A DNA stretch of 64,000 nucleotides, taken from contig NZ_JBHTJO010000002.1 of NCBI RefSeq assembly GCF_042676065.1, positions 186,001 to 250,000 of the forward strand. Reading direction: 5' to 3'. Numbering within the stretch: position 1 is the stretch's first letter; each line of letters starts with the position of its first letter. The stretch comes from Methyloligella solikamskensis (GTDB lineage Bacteria; Pseudomonadota; Alphaproteobacteria; Rhizobiales; Methyloligellaceae). A program made the position numbers and the translations under genes. Below, in pieces: positions 32,544-40,588 of the stretch. Under the pieces are notes generated by a model, which did not search any database, was not told the origin of the DNA, and saw nothing but the letters and a program-made list of their open reading frames with translations.

Positions 32544-32568
32544 TTGGTGCGTTTGCTACCTAAGGCCG
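32544..32568 (-). repeat. Right terminal inverted repeat of IS1595-family element
   Basis: TTGGTGCGTTTGCTACCTAA followed by GGCCG, the exact inverse of 28756-28780. Confidence 0.93.
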
Positions 32569-32576
32569 GGTAGTCG
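32569..32576. repeat. Target-site duplication, right copy
   Basis: GGTAGTCG, identical to 28748-28755. Confidence 0.92.
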
Positions 32577-33502
32577 AGCCGCTTCAGCGCCTCGGTCAGG
32601 CGGCGCACCACAGCCGCCTCCCGCAAGAGCGGCACCAGCAGCGTATAGACCGGCAGCGCCGTATCGGGGACGCGCGGGATGGGCTCTGGAGGCCTCTCTC
32701 GACGGAATGCGAAATACCAAAGCGCCGCCACCCGTAAGCCGGCGATGGGCAGGAAGACCGCGGCCATCAAAAGGCTCAACGCCCGGACCGTATCGGTGAA
32801 TGAGAGCGCCAGGCCTGTGGCCGCCGCGACTGCGATGAGGGCGATCGCGCCGAGCATCCAGCGGGGTAGGGGCGTCTTGGCGCTTCGTTCGGGGTCGCGC
32901 CTGTGCAGCCCTTCCGAGGCATGAGCCTTGAAGGCGTGCTCGAAGTGACGGCAGATCGCCGACCGCACGGCGGGCTGTGGCGCGAAGGCGAGCGTGCGAG
33001 CGTCGAACCCCGAGAGCGCGAATTTCAACGTTGTGGGATTCCGATTGTCCACGGCGAGTACGGCCCGGGAGCGGAGACCCCCCAGCTTCAGCACGCCGGT
33101 CCTCAGACAGTCCCGTGGGCGCAAGGCACGCGAGGGCGGGACCAGGCGATGACGCTGTTCGGGCGAAACGAACCCGACCCCGCAATATTCCGCCAGAGCG
33201 CGGGCGTAGTTCTCCGCGCTGAGCCAGCCGGTCGCGATGAGGGCTTCGTGAGGGCTCACGCCCCAACGGGCGCCGAGCGCAACGCCTCGGGCAAGAGTGG
33301 CTCGGTCGATGGTGCCGTTGAGAAGGAAGGCGTAATCTGCGAATGGATCGGTCTGCGCGGCCGGCATCGACCACGCAGGCATGGTCTGTACTTGCTTGCC
33401 CCCGAACACCGGCCCAACCCCATACGCTGTACGCAACGCCCGCATCAGTATTCCCGGATGCCGGGCGGGCCGCAACGGCAAACACGCAAAAAGGGAAGCC
33501 AA
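32569..33502 (-). pseudogene. Family 2 glycosyltransferase, N-terminal part split off by IS insertion
   Basis: This part holds a domain like the N-terminal domain of type II secretion ATPases (GVSPHEALIATGWLSAENYA, ALAEYCGVGFVS), two membrane helices (WMLGAIALIAVAAATGLALS, LLMAAVFLPIAGLRVAALWY) and the first strand of the GT-A fold (VYTLLVPLLREAAVVRRLTE). After RLDYP the frame runs into the IS, ends ALGSKRTKAI and stops at 32534. The same N-terminal-domain plus GT2 layout is found in NfrB-like enzymes. The true start (33502, or inner MRALRTAYG or MPAWSMPAA) is uncertain. Confidence 0.88.
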
Positions 33503-33619
33503 ATCAGCACGTTAAAGATGTATATCAAATTTAATACAACTTAAAAGGGTGCAATCTTCCGGTTGGCCCGGCCAATCTTCCTGCTGACAGAGCGAAGTGG
33601 CCCAAGTAGAACCGGAAAC

Positions 33620-34540
33620 ATGGAGGCGAGGCGGGAAATCGGCGTGAACGATCGTGAAACGAGGGGCTGGCGCAGACGCTTGCGTGCCGGCGCAACGGTC
33701 CTCGGCCTGCTCGCTTTAACGGCCGGCTTTGCCCTCGGTCTGGCTCCAGGGCTGACCGTCCCCGCCGCAGCGCAAACCCAGCTCGTGCCCGATGTCTGGC
33801 AGGGCGATGTGGTGCCCCAGGAGCCGAAGCTTGGCGACCGGGAAAAGCTCCGCTTCCTGACCGACAGCGACTACCCGCCATTTCACTATTTCGACGAAGA
33901 GGGTGTCCTCACCGGCTTCAATGTCGATCTGGCCCGCGCCATCTGCGAGGTGCTCGAGGTGGAATGCGAGATAGAGGAGGTCGACTGGGACGACCTCTTC
34001 GCCCAGCTTGAATCGGGCGAGGCCGACGCTGCCATCGCCTCCATCCGGATCGACAGTGAAAACCGGCGCAAGGCCGATTTCACCCAGCGCTACTATGCGA
34101 CGCCCGCCCGCTTCATCGCCGCCAAGGATAGCGAAATCACCGATCCGCGGCCTGAGACCCTGAAAGGGGTCAAAGTCGCGGTGATGGAAGGCACCGGCCA
34201 CGCGGCTTACCTCAAGGCCTATTTCCCCGATGCCGAGGTCATCACCTTCAGCTCGGCGGAAGCGGCCAACGGCGCGGTTAAGGATGGCACCGCCGAGCTC
34301 GCCTTTGGCGACGGCATTGGCCTCACCTTCTGGCTCAACGGCGTCACCAGCGACGGCTGCTGCGAGTTCCGCGGCGGGCCGTATATGGATGCCACCTTCT
34401 TCGGCGAGGGCGTGGGGATCGCCGTGCCCAAGGGCGACCGCAAGATGCTGGAAATCCTCAACTATGCCCTCTACCGGGTCCATGCCGATGGGCGCTACGA
34501 GGAGTTGCTGCTCCGCTATTTCCCCATGAGTTTCTTTTAG
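33620..34540 (+). CDS. Amino-acid-type ABC transporter substrate-binding protein
   Basis: Periplasmic binding protein, family 3. After a basic N-terminus, the export helix VLGLLALTAGFALGLAPGL ends near AAAQ. The ligand-binding fold starts LRFLTDSDYPPFHYFDEEG, then GFNVDLARAICEVL, IASIRIDSENRRKADFTQRY (ligand-contacting Arg) and GVKVAVMEGTGHAAYL. Start choices are ATG 33563, ATG 33620 and GTG 33644; I use 33620, which leaves a normal signal. No permease or ATPase is next to it, so it is an orphan receptor, and a polar amino acid is the likely ligand. Confidence 0.87.
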   Translation: MEARREIGVNDRETRGWRRRLRAGATVLGLLALTAGFALGLAPGLTVPAAAQTQLVPDVWQGDVVPQEPKLGDREKLRFLTDSDYPPFHYFDEEGVLTGFNVDLARAICEVLEVECEIEEVDWDDLFAQLESGEADAAIASIRIDSENRRKADFTQRYYATPARFIAAKDSEITDPRPETLKGVKVAVMEGTGHAAYLKAYFPDAEVITFSSAEAANGAVKDGTAELAFGDGIGLTFWLNGVTSDGCCEFRGGPYMDATFFGEGVGIAVPKGDRKMLEILNYALYRVHADGRYEELLLRYFPMSFF

Positions 34541-34553
34541 CCTGGCGCTCACC

Positions 34554-35279
34554 TCATCCCTGGCCCTGGGCTTCGGCCGGAGACCAGGCGAGCTCGTAGG
34601 TCCGAAAGGTCTGGCACCATTCCACGTCGAACTGGTCTAGCGCCTCGGTGAGCGCCCGGTCGGTGTCGTCGGCCTCCACCGCGATAACGTCCCGACCGAG
34701 CGCTCGCGCCCTCGCGGCCGCAGCGGCCACCAGACAGGCGGTCTCCTGAGACGCGATGCGTCCGGGCAAGCCGGTCCACCCCAGCTCCAGCCTCTCGTCG
34801 GACCCCGATCTGAGACTTGAGACGCCCGCCATTTCCTGATCGTCGAAACCGGCCAAAATCGCCTCCGGATGAAGATCCTTGCCGGCGAAAAGCTTTCGGG
34901 CGTCGTCGTCGGAGAGCGGCGCTACGGGATTGTCTTGATGGGTCTCGGCGTAGAGCTGTCTGTGCAGATCGATCCAGCGCGCGAGCTCATCGCTGTTTCT
35001 TTGGAGTTGGCAGATCGTCAGCCCGCACGAAAATTCTTCGATCGGTGTCGTCAGGCGCATCTGCCCAAGGCGGGTCGTCTTGCACAACGACCACAAGCTG
35101 GGCGGCTGGATGCCATCGGGAAGACAGACGCGAAGCCGTTCGATGCCTCGACAATCCGCCCCATCCGGAACCGGAGCGGTTTTCACGCGGCCGCGGTTGT
35201 CCGCCCACCACGCGTCCGACAGGTAAAGCGTCGTCGGGTGCAGAGGATTGCGGCAGTAAATGTGAGGATGCGCGGTCAT
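34554..35279 (-). CDS. GNAT-fold-like hypothetical protein
   Basis: A 241-residue protein without a signal peptide. The C-terminal part (ERLELGWTGLPG, ACLVAAAAARARALGRDVIA, WCQTFRTYELAW) resembles a GNAT acetyltransferase: a strand carrying a substrate, a helix rising through the acetyl-CoA region, then the terminal strand. The N-terminal 60 residues (HPHIYCRNPLHPTTLYLSDA) are unlike that fold and hold His and Cys that might bind metal. I do not recognise a named family. It faces the binding-protein gene, whose stop is 13 bases away. Confidence 0.65.
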   Translation of the reverse strand: MTAHPHIYCRNPLHPTTLYLSDAWWADNRGRVKTAPVPDGADCRGIERLRVCLPDGIQPPSLWSLCKTTRLGQMRLTTPIEEFSCGLTICQLQRNSDELARWIDLHRQLYAETHQDNPVAPLSDDDARKLFAGKDLHPEAILAGFDDQEMAGVSSLRSGSDERLELGWTGLPGRIASQETACLVAAAAARARALGRDVIAVEADDTDRALTEALDQFDVEWCQTFRTYELAWSPAEAQGQG

Positions 35280-35339
35280 TTCCGGTGAAGCGTTGTGTGG
35301 TTCCCGACTTGGCCGGCCGGGCGAGCGGCATCCAATATC

Positions 35340-35374
35340 AAAAAAAGAACGCGCCGCGGAAGCGACGCGTTCTG
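35340..35374 (-). terminator. Rho-independent terminator of the HdeD-like gene
   Basis: AGAACGCG and CGCGTTCT form the stem; on the minus strand TTTTTTT follows. It ends the transcript of the gene that stops at 35435 and separates it from 34554-35279. Confidence 0.85.
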
Positions 35375-35434
35375 ACCGTCTGATGGAGACCCTGGGCGAA
35401 AGCCCATGGATCTCCGTTTCGCAGGCGGCAGTGC

Positions 35435-36100
35435 CTAGCTCTTCTTTGCCGTCCGGCTTGTCGAGCTGCGCCGCGCCGGTGTGCTGCGCTTCGGCGCCGC
35501 CGGCTTGGCTTCAGCTGCGCCTGTGCCGCGGACGACCTCGTCCCGCCGGCTGTGAAGCTGGAAGGCCAGCACCAAGAGCAGGATACCGAACACGATGGCA
35601 TAGGCGCCCAGCCACCAGGTCAGCACCACCGCACCGATCAGCGGCACGACCATCAGCGCGATGCCGAAGATCACCGAGGCGATGCCGCCCAGCGCCAGCC
35701 ACCAGCGCCCATGCTCCAGGTTCAGGCTGAAGGCGGCGGAAAGCATCAGGAAGCCGCTCAAGACCGCCCAGAAGGCGATTAGATACATGAAGACCAGCAG
35801 GGTGATGTCGGGCCACAGAAAGGCGATCACGCCCGCCGCGATGCTCACCACGCCTTCCAGGATCAAAAGCCCCCAGCGTTCGCCGTGGCTCGCCTGGCGC
35901 ACGCCGGCGATGATGGCGAACACGCCATCGACCAGCATGTAGGCGGAAAACAGCAGCACCAGGGTCAGCAGGGCCGCGCCCGGCACGGCAAGGCAGATGA
36001 TGCCGAAGGCGATGCCGAACACGCCGCGCAGACCCACCGCCCACCAGCTGGCCGCCAAGGCCTCACTCAGCGCGTCATAGCGCTCCGTCGTCGAAGTCAT
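35435..36100 (-). CDS. HdeD/DUF308 family membrane protein
   Basis: A 221-residue inner-membrane protein with six predicted helices in three hairpins (for example GVFGIAFGIICLAVPGAALL, GVVSIAAGVIAFLWPDITLL, GIASVIFGIALMVVPLIGAV), the pattern of HdeD, named for acid resistance in E. coli. The C-terminal 40 residues are basic and Ala/Pro/Ser-rich (KPAAPKRSTPARRSSTSRTA), an extra cytosolic tail. GGGAGGAGG is 8 bases before ATG 36100 and fixes the start. No acid-response partner is nearby. Confidence 0.88.
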   Translation of the reverse strand: MTSTTERYDALSEALAASWWAVGLRGVFGIAFGIICLAVPGAALLTLVLLFSAYMLVDGVFAIIAGVRQASHGERWGLLILEGVVSIAAGVIAFLWPDITLLVFMYLIAFWAVLSGFLMLSAAFSLNLEHGRWWLALGGIASVIFGIALMVVPLIGAVVLTWWLGAYAIVFGILLLVLAFQLHSRRDEVVRGTGAAEAKPAAPKRSTPARRSSTSRTAKKS

Positions 36101-36396
36101 GAAATCCTCCTCCCAATGAAGTCGGGCCTGCGCCGCTTCGCGCCCCGTTTTTTCGGAGCCGGCGGAGGCCGCAAAAAATCTCGCTGCACGCAGATAATCG
36201 CTGCGAATCACGCCGCAGACTTTTGAAACGCGAGTCTACTTCACCGACTGCAAGAATCGTTGTCCGTCAACGTGAAGTCTCGCAAAAAAGCCACGAAGTT
36301 GTTGCAACTCGACAACGATCCGGCGAGCAACCGGATAGCAGAGTGGTTGTATAGGTCGCATCACGCTGGGGCCGGGGGGCAGAAGGCGAAAGACCG
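36101..36396. other. Divergent intergenic region, no gene seen
   Basis: Nearly 300 bp between two divergent genes. It must hold both promoters, but I find no clear operator, repeat or RNA gene. Confidence 0.5.
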
Positions 36397-37407
36397 ATGC
36401 GCGCTGTTGCGTTTGTTCTCACTGTTCTGGCGCTCTGCGCCTACACGTTTCTTCTGACGGGGCCGGCGAAAGCCGCCCCTTCAGGGACCTTCTCCAGCCC
36501 CGAGCAGCTCATCCAGTGGGCCTCCGATTATCGGACCCACCCTTCTCCTCATCGTCTGCCCGCCGCCGTTCACGCCATGCGCGAGCTCGGCCTGTTCGGC
36601 GATGAGGAGAAGGGTGGCTTCTGCATCGGCTTCATCGCCGGCGTGCTTGGCGCCAACAAGAATGATGCGCCGAAGCTGATCGCCGGGATGTTCCCCATGC
36701 CGCCCAAGGAGCAGGCCGTCATCATCAAGGCCATCGCCTATTCCGGCCGGCCCGACTGGCAGGATCTGCTCATTCAGTTTCAGGACAAGATGCCCCTGCG
36801 GAAGCCCCTGATCGACGCCTATGTCGACGGCAAGGAGCCGGGGCTCATGGAGCTTCCCCTCGAGGACGGCTCCCCGGTCATCTACACGCTTTGGGGCTAT
36901 TACAGCGCCACCGGCCAGTATCAGCCGGTCATGCGCATTATGGAGGCGCTGCGCTGGTCGAAGAGCGACGAGGAGGCGGGGTTCTCCTGGAGCAGCCTCT
37001 GGAGCGGCTGGAAGAACGATCCGAAGCTGGTGGAGAAGGTCACCACCGGCGGCACCGCGAAATGGACGCTTGCATCCTACGCGGAGCGCGACCGCCAGCT
37101 CATCAGCCTCTACCGGGCGGAATATCCCCGACAGCCTGAGGAGATCGCGGGTCCCTTGCGGGAGGTGATCGCCGCCGCCGAAGCATTTGAAGCGGAAGAG
37201 GTGAGGAAAGATCAGCTCACGGCCATCGAAGAGGCCCAACGCGAGCATGCCATGAACGAGGCGGGCGGCTCCAAGCTCGCCAAGGTCGGCTCTATCGGCA
37301 TTGCGACAGGCTGCGTCGCGGCAAGCGCCTTAGGTCAGGCGCAGATTGCCGTGCCGTGCGTGGTCGGCGGCGCGCTTTATAGCGGCGCCGTTCAGTTGAT
37401 GCAGTAA
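36397..37407 (+). CDS. Secreted hypothetical protein (336 aa)
   Basis: MRAVAFVLTVLALCAYTFLL with TGPAKAAP is a signal peptide, cut near residue 28. The mature protein begins with a helical domain (ELGLFGDEEKGGFCIGFIAG, VLGANKNDAPKLIAGMFPMP) and ends with a coiled region (AAEAFEAEEVRKDQLTAIEE) and a Gly/Ala-rich hydrophobic tail (VGSIGIATGCVAASALGQAQ) that could sit in a membrane. I know similar unnamed proteins in alphaproteobacteria, without function. It has no evident operon partner. Confidence 0.8.
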   Translation: MRAVAFVLTVLALCAYTFLLTGPAKAAPSGTFSSPEQLIQWASDYRTHPSPHRLPAAVHAMRELGLFGDEEKGGFCIGFIAGVLGANKNDAPKLIAGMFPMPPKEQAVIIKAIAYSGRPDWQDLLIQFQDKMPLRKPLIDAYVDGKEPGLMELPLEDGSPVIYTLWGYYSATGQYQPVMRIMEALRWSKSDEEAGFSWSSLWSGWKNDPKLVEKVTTGGTAKWTLASYAERDRQLISLYRAEYPRQPEEIAGPLREVIAAAEAFEAEEVRKDQLTAIEEAQREHAMNEAGGSKLAKVGSIGIATGCVAASALGQAQIAVPCVVGGALYSGAVQLMQ

Positions 37408-37437
37408 GCGCAGTCGTGAGGTGAGCCGGGCGCCGGC

Positions 37438-37710
37438 TTAGTCTTCGCCGCCGCGGCCGAGGAAATAGCCGACCACGACACCGACACCCACAGCCAGCAG
37501 CATAGAGGCGGCGAGATTGTCCCTCATCAACTCCTCGGCGTCGTCCGCCGTATGGCTGACATAGGACTTGGCCGAGCTCGCTCCGCTCTTGGTGTTCTTC
37601 GATACCGTGCGGGTGAGGTCGCCCAGATAGCTGCGCATGGAATCGAGCTGATCGTATAGGTCCTCGGGATCGAGATAACGGCTCGATTTTCTGTCATTCC
37701 AGCCCAGCAT
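37438..37710 (-). CDS. ElaB/YqjD/DUF883-like membrane-anchored protein
   Basis: A 90-residue protein with an amphipathic, charged N-terminal region (YLDPEDLYDQLDSMRSYLGD) and a C-terminal membrane helix (AASMLLAVGVGVVVGYFLGR) followed by GGED. This is the layout of DUF883 proteins such as YqjD, which hold ribosomes at the membrane in stationary phase. Overall similarity is moderate, so the family call is tentative. It ends 30 bases from the convergent secreted protein. Confidence 0.7.
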   Translation of the reverse strand: MLGWNDRKSSRYLDPEDLYDQLDSMRSYLGDLTRTVSKNTKSGASSAKSYVSHTADDAEELMRDNLAASMLLAVGVGVVVGYFLGRGGED

Positions 37711-37850
37711 AGTGTCCTCCGACGGTAAAATGGATCAACGGAATGACTGTCTAACGGTTGACGGCCTGCTCCGTTCCCCAACTGATAGCTGGAGAAACGC
37801 GAAAAATCGCCGCCTTGGCAGCGATCGTTCAAAATATGGTGTGCGGGAGC

Positions 37851-38264
37851 CTAAAGGACCGTGTTGCGCGCCCGGATGCCCCGCTCGATGGCGACCGTGG
37901 TCAGCTTGTCGAGGGAGAGCCCGGTGGCGATGATCTCCAGCAGCCGCGTCTCTGTGTCCGGGACGTCGAGATCCGCCGCAGCCACCTCCAGCGCAACCGC
38001 ATAGGCCGTTTCCCGCAGGCGATGATCCAGCGCCTCGCGCACCAGGCCGATCACCTGCTGCAGCCCATCCGGCTGGCCGAGCAGCTCGCCGCAGGCCGAG
38101 GTGGTGGGCACCAGCTGCTCGTCGTCGAAATCGTCGAAGATGGGCAAGGTCGAGACGATCTCGCCGATCCGCGCATATTCAAGGTCGGAGATCGCCCGGT
38201 CGACCGCGGCGACGGTCACCATCACGTAGATCAGCGCTTCATGATGGGTCAGCGAAGTCGGCAT
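37851..38264 (-). CDS. TerB-like protein
   Basis: A 137-residue all-helical protein. HHEALIYVMVTVAAVDRAIS and ALEVAAADLDVPDTETRLLE are the two acidic TerB-type segments (D..I...E pattern) in which aspartates and glutamates bind a metal in TerB/COG3793 proteins. No other ter gene is present, so tellurite resistance should not be assumed. ATG 38264 is supported by GGAG 8 bases before; a longer frame overlaps the LysRS promoter. Confidence 0.82.
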   Translation of the reverse strand: MPTSLTHHEALIYVMVTVAAVDRAISDLEYARIGEIVSTLPIFDDFDDEQLVPTTSACGELLGQPDGLQQVIGLVREALDHRLRETAYAVALEVAAADLDVPDTETRLLEIIATGLSLDKLTTVAIERGIRARNTVL

Positions 38265-38440
38265 GGGGTGCTCCAGATCCGAATGGCTTGAGATGGATGA
38301 TCGAAGACGTCGCGGGAAGCTAGGCAATTCGGAAGGGTCCGGCAAGCACCCCGATTGACGGTTCCGCGCGCGGGACCTAGTTTCGCGCCGAACCGCCGGG
38401 CGTACCGTCCGGCGACATGCATCATTGCCGGTTCTCATCC

Positions 38441-40063
38441 ATGACTGACACTTCTTCCGCGTCGCCCGCGTCGAAGGCGGCACCGCTCGATCCAGAGCTG
38501 CTCGAAGCCGCCAAGGACAGCAAGGCCTGGCCCTTCGAGGAGGCCCGCAAGCTCATTGCGCGACTGGAGCAGACGCCCGCCCAATCCCCGGTGATCTTCG
38601 AGACGGGCTATGGGCCCTCGGGGCTGCCACATATCGGCACCTTCGGCGAGGTCGCCCGCACCACCATGGTACGCCACGCCTTTCGCGTGCTCACCGAGGA
38701 CAAGGTGCCGACCCGGCTGATCTGCTTCTCCGACGACATGGATGGGCTTCGGAAGGTGCCGGACAACATCCCCAACAAGGAGATGGTGGCGGAGCATCTC
38801 GGCAAGCCGCTGACCCAGATCCCCGATCCGTTCGGCGAGCATCCGAGCTTCGGCCAGCACAACAATGCGCGGCTCCGCGCCTTCCTCGATGCGTTCGGCT
38901 TCGAGTACGAATTCTTCTCCGCCACCGATTGCTACCGGTCCGGCCGCTTCGACCAGACGCTGCTGAAAGTCTTGGAACACTACGAAGCCGTGCGCGACGT
39001 CATCCTGCCGACGCTGGGCCCGGAGCGCCGCGCCACCTACAGCCCCTTCCTGCCGATCTCGCCGGAGACCGGCGAGGTGCTCCAGGTGCCGATCATCGAT
39101 GTGGACACAGATGCCGGCGCCGTCCGGTTCAAGGATCCGGCCACCGACAAGCTCACCCAGCTCCCGGTCACCGGCGGCCATTGCAAGCTGCAATGGAAGG
39201 CCGACTGGGCCATGCGCTGGGTGGCGCTCGGCGTCGATTACGAGATGGCCGGCAAGGATCTGATCGATTCCGTGAAGCTCTCCAGCCGAATTGCCAAGAT
39301 CCTCGGCGCCAACCCGCCGGAAGGCTTCAACTACGAGCTCTTCCTGGATGAGAACGGCGAGAAGATCTCCAAGTCCCGCGGCAACGGCCTCACCATCGAC
39401 GAGTGGCTGAGCTACGCCGCGCCGGAGTCTCTGGCGCTCTACATGTTCCAGAGCCCGCGGAAGGCGAAGCGGCTCTATTTCGACGTGATCCCCAAGGCGG
39501 TGGATGAGTATGTCGGCCACCTGGCGGCGTACCCGAAGGAAGAGCCCGACGCCAAGCTGCGCAATCCCGTCTGGCACATCCATAGCGGTGAGCCGCCGGA
39601 AGCGGAGCTGCCGATCTCGTTCGCGCTGCTCCTGAACCTCGCCTCGGCATCGAACTCAGAAGATTCAGATGTGCTCTGGGGCTTCATCAAGCGCTACTGC
39701 CCGGGCGCCACGCCCGAGGAGCATCCGCTGCTCGACCAGATGGTCGGCTTCGCCGTGCGCTATTTCCACGACTTCGTGAAGCCCGCGAAGAAGTATCGCG
39801 ACGCGACGCCGGAAGAGGCCGCCGCCATGCGGGAGCTGTCGGAGAAGCTGGGTGCGCTGGACGCGAGCGCCGATTCGACCGAGATCCAGAACCTCGTCTA
39901 CGAGGTCGGCAAGACCCACGAATTCGAGCCGCTGCGGACCTGGTTCGGCGCCCTTTACGAGGTGCTCCTCGGCCAGACCCAAGGTCCGCGCTTCGGCTCC
40001 TTCATCGAGCTCTACGGCATCGACGAGACCCGCAAGCTGATCGAGGATTCCCTCAACCGCTAG
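38441..40063 (+). CDS. lysS: Lysyl-tRNA synthetase, class I
   Basis: Charges tRNA-Lys. This is the class I (archaeal-type) enzyme usual in alphaproteobacteria, not the class II form of E. coli. The HIGH-like motif is GPSGLPHIGTFGE (about 63-75) and the KMSKS-like motif EKISKSRGNG (about 307-316); GGHCKLQWKADWAMRWVALG is a family signature. From ATG 38441 it has 540 residues; ATG 38417 would add eight. Neither has a strong ribosome site. It is divergent from the TerB-like gene. Confidence 0.95.
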   Translation: MTDTSSASPASKAAPLDPELLEAAKDSKAWPFEEARKLIARLEQTPAQSPVIFETGYGPSGLPHIGTFGEVARTTMVRHAFRVLTEDKVPTRLICFSDDMDGLRKVPDNIPNKEMVAEHLGKPLTQIPDPFGEHPSFGQHNNARLRAFLDAFGFEYEFFSATDCYRSGRFDQTLLKVLEHYEAVRDVILPTLGPERRATYSPFLPISPETGEVLQVPIIDVDTDAGAVRFKDPATDKLTQLPVTGGHCKLQWKADWAMRWVALGVDYEMAGKDLIDSVKLSSRIAKILGANPPEGFNYELFLDENGEKISKSRGNGLTIDEWLSYAAPESLALYMFQSPRKAKRLYFDVIPKAVDEYVGHLAAYPKEEPDAKLRNPVWHIHSGEPPEAELPISFALLLNLASASNSEDSDVLWGFIKRYCPGATPEEHPLLDQMVGFAVRYFHDFVKPAKKYRDATPEEAAAMRELSEKLGALDASADSTEIQNLVYEVGKTHEFEPLRTWFGALYEVLLGQTQGPRFGSFIELYGIDETRKLIEDSLNR

Positions 40064-40079
40064 CGGGCTGAGACGAGCC

Positions 40080-40571
40080 CTAAAGGTTCGCCTCTTTCCA
40101 GATCTCGTGCATCTCCAGCGCCCGGCGACCCGTCTCCTGCTGGATGCAGTCGGCGCCGATCACATTGCTGTAGGTGCCCGACGAGTAGCGCGTCATCCAG
40201 AACCCGCACTTCTCGTCCCGGAAGGTGATCCAGGCCACTTGCGCGTGGCGCAGCGCATCCGACGAGGCCGGGTCAAGCTTCGCGCGGGCTTCCGAGTACC
40301 AGTCGTTCAACAGACGGTCCCAGATCGCCGTATGCCGCTGGTAGCAGGAGAGCGCCGCCGCCGTCGTCTCCTGGTCCTTGCAGAGCGCGTTGATCTGGCC
40401 CACGCAATCGGCCGCCTGGACGATTGCATCCGCATCCCCGTGCCGGTTCAAACAATCGCGCACCCGCTCCCGGTCCTCACGGGTCGGTGTGGCGTCCTGG
40501 GCCTGTGCGGTGGCGAGCCCCGTGCTCAAGGCGATGATGGCTATCAAACCGGCAATTAGCGTCCTGGTCAT
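40080..40571 (-). CDS. LprI/DUF1311 family secreted protein
   Basis: MTRTLIAGLIAIIALSTGLA with TAQAQD is a signal peptide. The 140-residue mature domain has six cysteines set as in LprI (DRERVRDCLNRH, AADCVGQINALCKD, ALSCYQRHTAIWDRLLNDWY, DEKCGFWMTRYSSGTYSNVI, GADCIQQETGRRALEM). Some members inhibit lysozyme; that role is not proven for this one. GGGGGAGGA lies 8 bases before ATG 40571. It lies just downstream of the nuclease-like gene on the same strand, 17 bases apart. Confidence 0.88.
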   Translation of the reverse strand: MTRTLIAGLIAIIALSTGLATAQAQDATPTREDRERVRDCLNRHGDADAIVQAADCVGQINALCKDQETTAAALSCYQRHTAIWDRLLNDWYSEARAKLDPASSDALRHAQVAWITFRDEKCGFWMTRYSSGTYSNVIGADCIQQETGRRALEMHEIWKEANL

Positions 40572-40588
40572 CTCGTATCCTCCCCCAT

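Larger units (their letters stand above)
28756..32568 (+). mobile_element. IS1595-family transposable element with passenger genes
   Basis: 3,813 bp bounded by 25-bp perfect inverted ends and an 8-bp target duplication (GGTAGTCG), the duplication length known for IS1595. It holds an ISXO2-type transposase and at least five other open frames. The base composition of the cargo is visibly lower in GC than the flanks. Basic IS1595 members are about 1 kb; larger members with passenger genes are known in the family. The target gene frame is restored exactly by virtual excision, and the ends and transposase look intact, so it is probably a young and possibly active copy. Confidence 0.93.

Noticed and set aside
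32534..33502. 322-residue protein ending ALGSKRTKAI as an intact gene
   Set aside because: The last ten residues are read from the IS inverted end; the natural gene continues at 28747 after excision.
37851..38264. Tellurite resistance island
   Set aside because: Only a lone TerB-like gene is present, which is common in alphaproteobacteria without other ter genes.
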